Source: Eutrophocola sp965662685 (GTDB taxonomy: Bacteria; Pseudomonadota; Gammaproteobacteria; Pseudomonadales; Pseudohongiellaceae). Taken from it: DNA of 64,000 nucleotides. A program made the position numbers and the translations under genes. Positions 52,553 to 60,658 of the stretch are shown piece by piece (position 1 is the stretch's first letter; every line of letters begins with the position of its first letter). The stretch spans positions 1-64,000 of the forward strand of contig CBFIIQ010000001.1 in the NCBI GenBank assembly GCA_965662685.1, in the 5' to 3' direction. The notes under the pieces were generated by a model that saw only the letters and a list, made by a program, of their open reading frames with translations, was not told the origin of the DNA and did no database searches.

Positions 52553-54073
52553 TTATTGCTGCTGGACGTTAAATGACTTACCGACAAAGTCAGCCAGCCT
52601 GATATTTTCATAGCGCTTGGTTTTTCTGCCTGCAGTAGTCAGGAACGTCACTTCGACATCCACTTCATCACGGCCTGGCAAACCAAAATGTGCTGGTAGA
52701 TTACTGTGGCTGTTATAACCGCTGCCAGTAGTCAGCAGACGCAAGCCGAGCAGGCTTCCTGAGTTGCTATAAACGCGAACTTCAGCGCCGGCACGGTTGA
52801 AAATACCATTGTGATCACTGACTGCTATTTGCAGGGAATGCTGTCGCGCATCAATCCCGAGGTTATTTCTGATCAGCGGATGACGACCGGCGATGTTGTA
52901 GCCTTCTGTCAGTGAAACATCCAGGTCACCATCCATATCGAAATCAGCCCATTGCACGCCATGATCTGCTCCGCTTAAAGGGGTTTTATAGGTATCGATT
53001 TCAGTGAAGCTATCACCATCATTGTTATGAAACAGGCGATCGTGAGGCGAGCGCACTCCGTCTACATCATGGTAGCCGGCAGCAAATAAATCCAGGTAAC
53101 CGTCATTATCAAAATCCCCCCAATGGGCACTGACCATATGATCGTTACCGGAAATTCCCATAGCCTCACTTACTTCAGAAAAAGTGCCGTCGCCAATATT
53201 CCGGTAGAGCTTGTTGATGCCATAGGTGGAAACAAACAAGTCAAAATGGCCATCATTATTAAAATCTCCAACACTGCAATCAACACCACCATCGGTACGC
53301 TCGCGAGGCCCACCTTCCAACTCCAGTTGCGCTGCGACGTCGGTAAAAATACCACCATTGTTTTTATACAAAGCGTCTTTTCCTACCCCCTGATTGGCAA
53401 GAAACAAATCCAGCAGGCCGTCCTGATTGTAATCAAACCAGCAGGCTCCCACGGTGGCACGTGGATCATTTAAACCAGTCGCCTCACTAACATCGATGAA
53501 CTGGCCATTTATATTGCTGAATAAAAAATTGCCACCAACTCGATCGGCAACAAACAGGTCAAGACTGCCATTGTTATCGTAATCCACCCAACTGATTTGC
53601 CTGGAACTTACCTGGGGGATAGCTACGCCCATTTCTGCAGTGACTTCGGTAAAGCCCTGAGATTTATCATTGTGGAACAGCTCATTGCCCTGGCGATTGC
53701 TGCCAATATAAAGATCAAGATAACCATCGGCATCATAGTCGCCCCAGGCAATGGCGCGACGCTCCTTGCCACCCGTTGGCAAGCCCAGAACGGGGCCGAC
53801 ATTGAAGAAGTCACCCAGTTCGTTGTTATAAAGTCTGACATCTCCAGTTTTGAAAGCGATTACCAAATCCAGATCCCCGTCATTGTCATAATCGCCCCAG
53901 GCATTGGATAGCGCCATATTGCCACCAAAGGTATCGGCTTGAATGCGTGAAAAGTCAGGCACAGATTGTTGTGCCAGAATGCCGTTACTTGCGATGCACA
54001 GCATGGAAAGAAAGAGGTAACGTAGCAGCCCCGCAAAACGTAGCAGCCCCGCAAATAGAAGTTCAGGTTTCAT
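52553..54073 (-). CDS. secreted FG-GAP/VCBS repeat protein with ASPIC domain
   Basis: 506 aa from the ATG at 54073. The signal peptide is unusually long because of an in-frame 18-bp duplication (FAGLLRFAGLLR), cut near ILAQ. About seven FG-GAP-type repeats of the form WGDYDNDGDLDLVIA follow, each with a calcium-binding DxDxDG loop. The C-terminal ~80 residues (GAEVRVYSNSGSLL, GYNSHSNLPAHFGL) are an ASPIC/UnbV domain. Likely a cell-surface or secreted integrin-like propeller; ligand unknown. Confidence 0.85.
   Translation of the reverse strand: MKPELLFAGLLRFAGLLRYLFLSMLCIASNGILAQQSVPDFSRIQADTFGGNMALSNAWGDYDNDGDLDLVIAFKTGDVRLYNNELGDFFNVGPVLGLPTGGKERRAIAWGDYDADGYLDLYIGSNRQGNELFHNDKSQGFTEVTAEMGVAIPQVSSRQISWVDYDNNGSLDLFVADRVGGNFLFSNINGQFIDVSEATGLNDPRATVGACWFDYNQDGLLDLFLANQGVGKDALYKNNGGIFTDVAAQLELEGGPRERTDGGVDCSVGDFNNDGHFDLFVSTYGINKLYRNIGDGTFSEVSEAMGISGNDHMVSAHWGDFDNDGYLDLFAAGYHDVDGVRSPHDRLFHNNDGDSFTEIDTYKTPLSGADHGVQWADFDMDGDLDVSLTEGYNIAGRHPLIRNNLGIDARQHSLQIAVSDHNGIFNRAGAEVRVYSNSGSLLGLRLLTTGSGYNSHSNLPAHFGLPGRDEVDVEVTFLTTAGRKTKRYENIRLADFVGKSFNVQQQ
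54021..54056. repeat. 18-bp tandem duplication in a signal-peptide region
   Basis: CGTAGCAGCCCCGCAAAA (54021-54038) is repeated with one mismatch at 54039-54056. The length is a multiple of three, so it duplicates FAGLLR in the signal peptide of the VCBS protein without breaking the frame. Confidence 0.9.
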
Positions 54074-54439
54074 AACGTGAGTATCCTGTGTACTGAAAAA
54101 ACAGATGGAAATATTAACCAATAATCAGGTGCTGAAAATGAGGGAGATGATTACAGGATTAGCACTTATACAAAATTTATTTGCGATCAAGATAACTACC
54201 ATAAAAGATCAAAAATACGACACATCAAAGATCTTTTTCAAAAAGGATTACTGAAAACCAATCACCCCGCCTTTAGCCCGCCGGTGTAGATTACATGCTA
54301 GCCAATCTCATAAAAACACAAATTCAAAAAAACTTTTTTTGCTGTTTCAGAGTGGTGCAAATAATGGTTTTTTATGGGGCAGATCGCACTGATTGAGGGC
54401 GGGCCTTATTAAAACAAGGCCCGTTTATAGCAAACTATA
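54074..54439. other. intergenic region with a weak stem-loop
   Basis: 366 bp between two minus-strand genes. It holds an 8-bp perfect stem, CGGGCCTT/AAGGCCCG (54400-54407 and 54416-54423), just downstream of the NTF2-like gene; it lacks a T-run, so it is at best a weak terminator. Otherwise AT-rich, with no gene. Confidence 0.5.
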
Positions 54440-55018
54440 TTAGCGGGGCTTGTAGGTGCTGAAGTAAGCTGGAGGCAAACCGCCATCCTGGGTGATCAGA
54501 CGTTCAGTAATGTACCAGGTGCCATTAATTTTTCTGAAGCTGGTATCTTCCCGCCCCTGCTCAATAAGACGAGGTGCCAGGTAAACCGAATCATTCATTA
54601 CCTCTGTGTAGATCATATGCGCAGTTGCCGTATTGCCATTCACAATAATACGGGGATTGGTCATTAGCACATGAACCTTGCCAGCTACGTTTTCTTCCGG
54701 AGAAATTTCTCCGTAGTTGTCATACAGTCCCTGGATTTCTTTTTTGCCTTCATAGACCAGGCCGTTTATATCCAGCACTGCATCATCCGTATACATGGCG
54801 GTCCAGTCATGCCCTTCGTCAACCTCAAACCCGTAGTAATAGGCCAGCAGCATGTCTTCGAGCTGCAGACGATCAAGCATGGTTTCCTGGGTTGTAATTG
54901 GAATTTGCGCTGCAACAGGCAAGACCACAGCCATGCCAGCAATCGCAAACAGGATACACCCAACTGCTGATAGTTGCAGACGTCGTAAAATAGTCTTTGA
55001 GCCAAGAGAGCTGACCAT
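54440..55018 (-). CDS. exported NTF2/SnoaL-like protein
   Basis: 192 aa from the ATG at 55018, which follows AAGGAGA at 6 nt. The N-terminus has an Arg pair (LRRLQL) and a hydrophobic stretch to about PVAAQ. The rest, LDRLQLEDMLLAYYYGFEVD, then MYTDDAVLDINGLVYEGKKE, TAHMIYTEVMND and FRKINGTWYITERLI, is the cone fold of the SnoaL/NTF2-like superfamily. Such domains can be isomerases, dehydratases or simple binding modules. It lies 104 bp downstream of the molybdoenzyme/cytochrome pair. Confidence 0.78.
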   Translation of the reverse strand: MVSSLGSKTILRRLQLSAVGCILFAIAGMAVVLPVAAQIPITTQETMLDRLQLEDMLLAYYYGFEVDEGHDWTAMYTDDAVLDINGLVYEGKKEIQGLYDNYGEISPEENVAGKVHVLMTNPRIIVNGNTATAHMIYTEVMNDSVYLAPRLIEQGREDTSFRKINGTWYITERLITQDGGLPPAYFSTYKPR

Positions 55019-55122
55019 AGATGATCTCCTTTCAGATTGAAAATATATTATTAAACGGACTTTCAATAATGCGGACAGATACTGACAGCCATGCCATTGT
55101 TACTACTTAAGAGCTGGAATCT

Positions 55123-55647
55123 TTACGGGTAAGACAGAATAAAACCATCCTTGTTGGGCATCTCAATTTCTACCAGCGCCTGAGCATCCAGCACGGCATC
55201 TTCTTCGATGATTCCGTTAAGAAATAACAGGTAGGCCGTCAGGGCATAAACCTCATCATCAGACAGGGTTTGTGGTGTATTAAACGGCATGGCACGACGA
55301 ATATAGTCATAGACCGTGCTGGCATGAGGCCAGAAACTGCCGATGGTTCGGACCTGTTGCAATTGGTCTAGAGTCCCGTGTCCACCCACCAGACGATCAT
55401 GGGGCTGCCCCGCACCTTCCTCGCCATGACAGGCAATACATTGCACTTTATAAATAGTTTCACCCTGCACTACTGTTCCCGAACCCGCCGGCAGACCACT
55501 ACCATCGGGTTCAATACTGATGTCCCAGGGGGCAAGGTCTTCCTCTGAAATTGCTACGCCCAGACCCGGACCTTGCGTTTCCTGTTCGGTTACACAGGCA
55601 GACAGGGCAGAACAAAAAATCAGACTGATCAATTTACGCGATAACAT
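55123..55647 (-). CDS. lipoprotein cytochrome c (SoxD-like partner)
   Basis: 174 aa. The lipobox SALSAC gives a modified Cys18. One haem site, CIACH, at 70-74, and a later Met in RRAMPFNTPQ as probable sixth ligand make a class I cytochrome c. Its ORF overlaps the end of the SoxC-like gene by 14 bp. SoxD of Paracoccus-type systems is larger, so this is a shortened equivalent that would accept electrons from the molybdenum subunit. Confidence 0.82.
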   Translation of the reverse strand: MLSRKLISLIFCSALSACVTEQETQGPGLGVAISEEDLAPWDISIEPDGSGLPAGSGTVVQGETIYKVQCIACHGEEGAGQPHDRLVGGHGTLDQLQQVRTIGSFWPHASTVYDYIRRAMPFNTPQTLSDDEVYALTAYLLFLNGIIEEDAVLDAQALVEIEMPNKDGFILSYP

Positions 55648-56917
55648 TGCTCACCTCCCCGTTAGCTGCAATACCCCATGCCTGGATGGTGTTGTTATGG
55701 TAATTACTGCGCGCACCATATTCAGAAATAAACATGTCGCGAGTTGGCTGCACAGCGCCGGACTCATCGACAGCGCGACTTTTCAATACCGCCGGGCCTC
55801 CATTCCAGCGCCATGCCAGCCGGAAGCGGGTGAAGGATTTTGATAATACCGGTCCGGACAGGGCTGCTTCAGCCCAGCTTTCTCCGCCATCTGCCGAAAC
55901 TTCCACGCGGCTGATTTTCCCGGCTCCGGACCAGGCAATACCTGTTACCTCATAGAGCCCCGGCTGCTGCATGGTCAAGCCCGGTGAAGGACTGGTGATA
56001 ATCGATTTAACGCCCATATCAAAAGTGAAAATTTTGGCTTTGCCCCCCAGCAGGACATCCGTGTAATGTGAGGTTTCATCGCGGGTCATGGTGGGCGCGG
56101 CATTGACTTTCAGGCGGCGCAGCCATTTGACAGACATATTGCCTTCATAACCCGGCAGAAACAGGCGCATGGGATAACCGTTTCCAGGCCGCAAGCGTTC
56201 ACCATTCTGATATAGGGCAATGATGGCGTCATCCATCATTTTTGCCAGCGGAACGCTGCGAGTCATGGCCGCCGAATCGGAGCCTTCTGCCAACACCCAG
56301 CGGGCGCCAGGTTTGACGCCAGCTTCATCCAGAAGTATCGACAGTGGCACTCCGGTCCATTCGCTGCAGGACATCAGGCCATGCAAAGCGCCCAGCGGTC
56401 CCTGCTGGGGATCGGCAGTCAGGTTGGCGCGACCGCTGTTACCTGAACATTCCAGGAACTGGATTCGGGTGACCGTGGGATAACGCAACAGGGCATCCAT
56501 GCTAAATGTCAGGGGTCGATCCACCAGGCCATGGATCAGAAGTTTATGCTGATCAGGGTTTATATTGGGCACGCCGCTATGATGACGCTCAAAATGCAAA
56601 CTGTTGGGCGTTATCGTACCGTGCAGCTTTTCCAGCGGTGTGAAAGACACCCCCGACCCGGTCACCCCTGGTGTTCCACCAACAATTCGCTGTACGCCCT
56701 GTTCATATTGCGAGGGCTGCCCATAAGGGCTCATATGCGCACCCGGTGTTTTCATCCAGGGCGGAATCTCCAGCGGTTCTGCAGCAGCGGGCACTGCAGA
56801 AAGTAATCCCATACTGCCCAACATGGTCGCCCCACCGGTCAGGAACATCCTGCGGTGCAATAATCCGTTACCCGCAACATCTTCAATACTATTTGGGTCA
56901 TTGTTATCTGATGTCAT
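55634..56917 (-). CDS. SoxC-like sulfite oxidase/dehydrogenase (molybdopterin)
   Basis: 427 aa with an RR-containing N-terminus (HRRMFLTGGATMLG) suited to Tat export of a folded molybdenum enzyme. The molybdenum-ligand Cys is Cys157 in FLECSGNSGR; other marks are LIHGLVDRPLTFSMDALLRY and GYPMRLFLPGYEGNMSVKWL. The C-terminal dimerisation domain (ISRVEVSADGGESWAEA) is complete. Together with the overlapping cytochrome gene it would oxidise sulfite or a bound sulfur group. No other sox genes are in the window. Confidence 0.88.
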   Translation of the reverse strand: MTSDNNDPNSIEDVAGNGLLHRRMFLTGGATMLGSMGLLSAVPAAAEPLEIPPWMKTPGAHMSPYGQPSQYEQGVQRIVGGTPGVTGSGVSFTPLEKLHGTITPNSLHFERHHSGVPNINPDQHKLLIHGLVDRPLTFSMDALLRYPTVTRIQFLECSGNSGRANLTADPQQGPLGALHGLMSCSEWTGVPLSILLDEAGVKPGARWVLAEGSDSAAMTRSVPLAKMMDDAIIALYQNGERLRPGNGYPMRLFLPGYEGNMSVKWLRRLKVNAAPTMTRDETSHYTDVLLGGKAKIFTFDMGVKSIITSPSPGLTMQQPGLYEVTGIAWSGAGKISRVEVSADGGESWAEAALSGPVLSKSFTRFRLAWRWNGGPAVLKSRAVDESGAVQPTRDMFISEYGARSNYHNNTIQAWGIAANGEVSNVIA

Positions 56918-57044
56918 GCCTTACCCCTCAACCGACTTTTCATGTATTTAATACCAAAAAAAACAAAGGTACCAGCGCCATAACGTTAGATCATTTTCTT
57001 CGATATCTAATTTTTATTCTTTTTGCTTTGTTATTCTTTTATTT

Positions 57045-57076
57045 TTTTATTCTTTTATTCTTTTATTCTTTTATTT
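57045..57076. repeat. tandem octamer TTTTATTC x4
   Basis: Three perfect units and one with a final T, preceded by more degenerate units back to about 57012. It lies about 130 bp upstream of the SoxC-like start. Period and T-richness match the array at 20667-20700. Confidence 0.8.
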
Positions 57077-57213
57077 CCCCTGGTCGATATTGTTCAGGTA
57101 ATGGTTTCACCAGCCTATCAATGTCAAAAGGTTCAAGAGTCAACCCCTGCACATCCCATCATTTTTTTGGCCCTTGAGCTACCTCGCCTAGAATCCTGGT
57201 CTACATTTATAAA

Positions 57214-57378
57214 CATCTTTGCAATGCACCTGTAAAAATTGTCACAATCAGCGCTGGCGTTTCCAGCATGATACCTGCTGATGACAATTTCCAAGCCCTG
57301 GAAAAAAGTGTGGGTAACCGGCTTTATGATGCGAAGAACAGTGGCAGGAATCAGTACGCTAACCGATCTTTGCGGTTA
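57214..57378 (+). pseudogene. GGDEF-domain C-terminal remnant
   Basis: Reading in frame through 57241: APVKIVTISAGVSSMIPADD, then VGNRLYDAKNSGRNQYANR. This is the last strand and helix of a diguanylate cyclase domain (ISxGV ... ALYxAKxxGRNxV). The GGDEF signature itself and all upstream parts are gone. Confidence 0.7.
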
Positions 57379-57578
57379 CTGAGCCTGCACCCATTTTTGC
57401 ATGGACACTGTATTCGCTGTTTTGCCAACCTGTAGAAGTGAAAAAGGTCTGTATTTTTTTATCCTCGACAGCCATGATATTGGATACCCTTTCAAAGCAG
57501 GAAGCCGGGCATTGGTTACGCGGCGACAGTTATCAAGCGCCCCGGAATGAAATTCAACAGGCAATCAGGTAATAGAGT

Positions 57579-58793
57579 ATGAATAAACAAGGCAGAAACA
57601 TGCCTTCAGCGCAAAACACAGCGGGGCACACCCATAGCCTGTCATTATTCACCGTCTTCGGGATTGAGGTGCGCCTTGATATCAGCGTCATAATTATTTT
57701 CAGCCTTATCGTTTACAGCCTGGGCAATGGCGTCTATGCGAGCTGGCATCCTGACTGGACGCCAGCCATGATCTGGGGGACCGCATTGTTTTCCGGACTG
57801 GCATTTTTTGTTTCTTTGCTGGCCCATGAACTTTCACACTCTGTAGTGTCTCAATACTTCGGCATACCGGTCCCCCGTATAACGCTTTTCCTGTTTGGCG
57901 GTGTTGCTGAAATCAGCCGCGAGCCTGAATCTCCCAAGCAGGAATTTCTGATCGCCCTTGCCGGCCCGCTTATGAGTCTGATAATCGCCATTGTCTGCAG
58001 TAATCTGGCGTTTTATATGGCGGGCGATATTGATGTAGCAGCCAGCGTTAGTGCCGGTGATGTGAATGTGCTTTCTACTCTGGGCTCACTGACTACAGCC
58101 CTGTTCTGGCTTGGATCCATCAACATGCTGCTGGCCGTATTCAATATGATTCCAGGTTTTCCGATGGATGGCGGCCGGGTCTTTCGCGCCATAATCTGGG
58201 CCATTTCTGGCGACCAACTCAAGGCCACACTATGGGCCTCCAATATTGGTCGCTATTTTGGCTGGCTTTTAATGGCCATAGGCGTTACGGGATTGTTACA
58301 GGGACAGGGCATAGGGAGTCTCTGGTCGATACTGATCGGCTGGTTTCTATCCAATCTGGCTACCATGAGTTACAGGCAGTTAGTGACAGATCGGGCCCTG
58401 GGTGGCTTCAGGATAGCTGACTTGATGCGAACACATTTCGAAACTGTTGATGCGAATATGTCTTTACCGGAGTTTGTCGATAATTATCTTTTGCGGAGCA
58501 GTCAACGACTATGGCCAGTTACCAGAAATGAAAAATTAGCAGGCATAGTCAGCCTCGCACAGATCAACCAGGTTGCTCCAGAAAACCGCATACACCTGAC
58601 GCTTGGGGAAACAATGAGCCCTATAGAAGAGATTGATTATCTGGAACCGCAGACGCGAGCCAGCGATGCCATCAATATACTGGTCAAGGCAGGAGACGAA
58701 CCGATGTTGGTGGTAGCGAATGAAAAGGTGCAGGGTCTCGTCCAGCAGGCCGATATTCTGAAGTGGTTGGCACTGCATCAAATCACAGCCTGA
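57579..58793 (+). CDS. M50 site-2 protease with CBS domains
   Basis: 404 aa. Membrane segments cover about 25-230. The zinc site is HELSH (His83-Glu84, His87), with the third ligand in NMIPGFPMDGGRVFRA. Two CBS motifs follow the membrane part (about 285-400: IADLMRTHFETVDANMSLPE; TMSPIEEIDYLEPQTRASDA). This rhomboid-unrelated S2P subgroup cleaves membrane proteins, and the CBS pair may sense adenylates. The ATG at 57579 or the Met eight codons later could be the start. Confidence 0.9.
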   Translation: MNKQGRNMPSAQNTAGHTHSLSLFTVFGIEVRLDISVIIIFSLIVYSLGNGVYASWHPDWTPAMIWGTALFSGLAFFVSLLAHELSHSVVSQYFGIPVPRITLFLFGGVAEISREPESPKQEFLIALAGPLMSLIIAIVCSNLAFYMAGDIDVAASVSAGDVNVLSTLGSLTTALFWLGSINMLLAVFNMIPGFPMDGGRVFRAIIWAISGDQLKATLWASNIGRYFGWLLMAIGVTGLLQGQGIGSLWSILIGWFLSNLATMSYRQLVTDRALGGFRIADLMRTHFETVDANMSLPEFVDNYLLRSSQRLWPVTRNEKLAGIVSLAQINQVAPENRIHLTLGETMSPIEEIDYLEPQTRASDAINILVKAGDEPMLVVANEKVQGLVQQADILKWLALHQITA

Positions 58794-58844
58794 GTCGCTA
58801 CGAACAAGCCTGTTATGGAAAATACATCCAGCCCTGATGTGGAT

Positions 58845-59147
58845 TTATTCCTGCAAGAAACGCTGTAAACGCTGATTTAAAAGCTCATTTTCTGCCTGCA
58901 ACTGTTCTCTTTCCTCGATAAGCTCAATCACTAAAGCCACGGCAGACCAGTTCAACTTTAAATCCCGCCGCAGTCGCACAGCGCGTCGGGCAATACTTAC
59001 CATGGTCAAATCAAAAGACCATTCCGCAGGTTTCTCTCCTCTCGGTTCAACGATGCCATATTCCACCATCTTTATAAAAGTGTTCCTGGGCAATTCTACG
59101 GCATCGCACACATCACCCAGATCCAATTCAACAGTATGATTATTCAT
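58845..59147 (-). CDS. cbpM: chaperone modulator CbpM
   Basis: 100 aa: LDLGDVCDAVELPRNTFIKM, then VEYGIVEP and a WSFDL block, with a C-terminal coiled helix (LIEEREQLQAENELLNQRLQ). It matches CbpM, the specific inhibitor of the DnaJ-like CbpA, and follows cbpA by 14 bp on the same strand. Confidence 0.9.
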   Translation of the reverse strand: MNNHTVELDLGDVCDAVELPRNTFIKMVEYGIVEPRGEKPAEWSFDLTMVSIARRAVRLRRDLKLNWSAVALVIELIEEREQLQAENELLNQRLQRFLQE

Positions 59148-59161
59148 AGTCTTTTCCTGGC

Positions 59162-60106
59162 TTAATTAGTTAAATCACTACGGGGATTAAAGTCAGACTT
59201 ACTCGCCAATGCCTTCCATAGTTCTGTAATTTCAGCGTCGGACCTATCAGGGATCACGATCTTGAGTATTACATAAAGATCACCCGGTCCTTTTTTGCCA
59301 CTAAGCCCCTTGCCTTTGATGCGTAGACGATTACCGCTCTGGCTGTCAGGTTTAACAGTCACTTTAATCTGGCCACTGAGTGTCGGCACTTCAATGGAAG
59401 CGCCCAAAGCGGCTTCCCATGGTGCCACAGGTACAGTGATAGCAAGATCGTTCCCGATCACATCGAACAGCGGGTGAGGAACCAGTTTGATTTTAAGATA
59501 CAGATCACCTGGCGAGCCACTGCCAAAGCCTGGCGCTCCCTGCCCCTTCAGTCTGATACGCTCTTTATCCATTACGCCTTTGGGGATTTTCACTTTCAGG
59601 GTTTTCCTGATGTCATCCATGCGCCCCGATTCTCCATAGTGAGGCAAGTTATAGGCGATGGTTTTGGTTTCATCACTGAGAGTGTCTTCCAGAAATATGG
59701 GCATGTCGATTTCAATATCCTGGCCGCGTCTGGAAAACCTGTCCTCGCCTCCGGCATGGGCACCAGCTGTGTGACGCTGAAAATCCGCACCAAAAATCGA
59801 TTCAAAAAAATCGGAATAATCACCCTCACTATAACCAGAGCGTTCACTATGCTGCCATCCAGGCGGCGGTGTAAATGGTTTTCCCTGGGATCCATACTTG
59901 CGCAGCTGATCATATTCAGCGCGTTTTTCATCACTGCCCAGAACTTCGTATGCCTCTGCGACTAATTTGAACTGCGCTTCAGCGTCATGCTGCTTGCTAA
60001 CATCAGGGTGGTATTTTCGAGCCAGCCGTCGATAGGCGGTCTTGATAGCTTTTTTATCATCCTCAGGTTTAACCCCAAGAATTTTGTAGTAATCTTTAAA
60101 TTCCAT
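59162..60106 (-). CDS. cbpA: curved-DNA-binding/DnaJ-like co-chaperone CbpA
   Basis: 314 aa from the ATG at 60106 (MEFKDYYKILGVKPEDDKKA). The J domain has HPD at residues 33-35. A G/F-like linker (GKPFTPPPGW, GGEDRFSRRG) leads to two C-terminal substrate-binding domains; there is no zinc-finger domain, as expected for CbpA rather than DnaJ. It works with DnaK and is controlled by CbpM encoded next. Confidence 0.92.
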   Translation of the reverse strand: MEFKDYYKILGVKPEDDKKAIKTAYRRLARKYHPDVSKQHDAEAQFKLVAEAYEVLGSDEKRAEYDQLRKYGSQGKPFTPPPGWQHSERSGYSEGDYSDFFESIFGADFQRHTAGAHAGGEDRFSRRGQDIEIDMPIFLEDTLSDETKTIAYNLPHYGESGRMDDIRKTLKVKIPKGVMDKERIRLKGQGAPGFGSGSPGDLYLKIKLVPHPLFDVIGNDLAITVPVAPWEAALGASIEVPTLSGQIKVTVKPDSQSGNRLRIKGKGLSGKKGPGDLYVILKIVIPDRSDAEITELWKALASKSDFNPRSDLTN

Positions 60107-60658
60107 AATCCAGCCTGTTAGAGTTATTTGCAGGTATTCCAATACGACAATCAGAATACTCGATTAGCTTCTGACAAATATTCCTATTTCTTCTTTAATC
60201 TCAAAATTCAGGGCGTTCATTATAATTATCAGTTCCAGCAGGTTGACGAGAGTTAAACCCGTTCATAAGCCCTGCTAAAAATATATTTAATTTTGTACCC
60301 GACTGCTTTTGAATAAGCATAATTTCTATCGTCCAGTTAAAAAAGAGGAGCGTATTTTTTCGCCTGATAACACTTTTCCTCACCTCTTTTGAGAATCATT
60401 TTTCTTTGTTCATTTTTTATGCGGAACGCCCGTTCAAGGCGACTTTCCGAATATATCTATACTTTGCGTCATAGAACTACATGTGGCATTATTTATCGAC
60501 TTTTTCTGATCTTTTAGCCAGTAGATTCGCATAAACGAACATAGAAATGATCAGTCTATTTCCAAGCGTGCTGTCAGGTTAGAAGCTTCCAAATTTGGTA
60601 TCTAGCTTCTTATCCTGCATAAACAGTACCTTGCCATCAATTGTTAAGGGGGACTTAC
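60107..60658. other. intergenic region between divergent genes
   Basis: 552 bp, AT-rich, between cbpA and the second ankyrin gene. It must carry both promoters, but no clear operator, REP or RNA gene stands out. AAGGGGGA at 60645-60652 is the ribosome site of the ankyrin gene. Confidence 0.4.

Larger units (their letters stand above)
56918..57578. other. intergenic region with octamer repeat and GGDEF remnant
   Basis: 661 bp between divergent genes. It contains a T-rich octamer array (57045-57076) and a broken GGDEF fragment (57214-57378), both listed separately. Short reading frames elsewhere in it are not protein-like. Confidence 0.5.
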
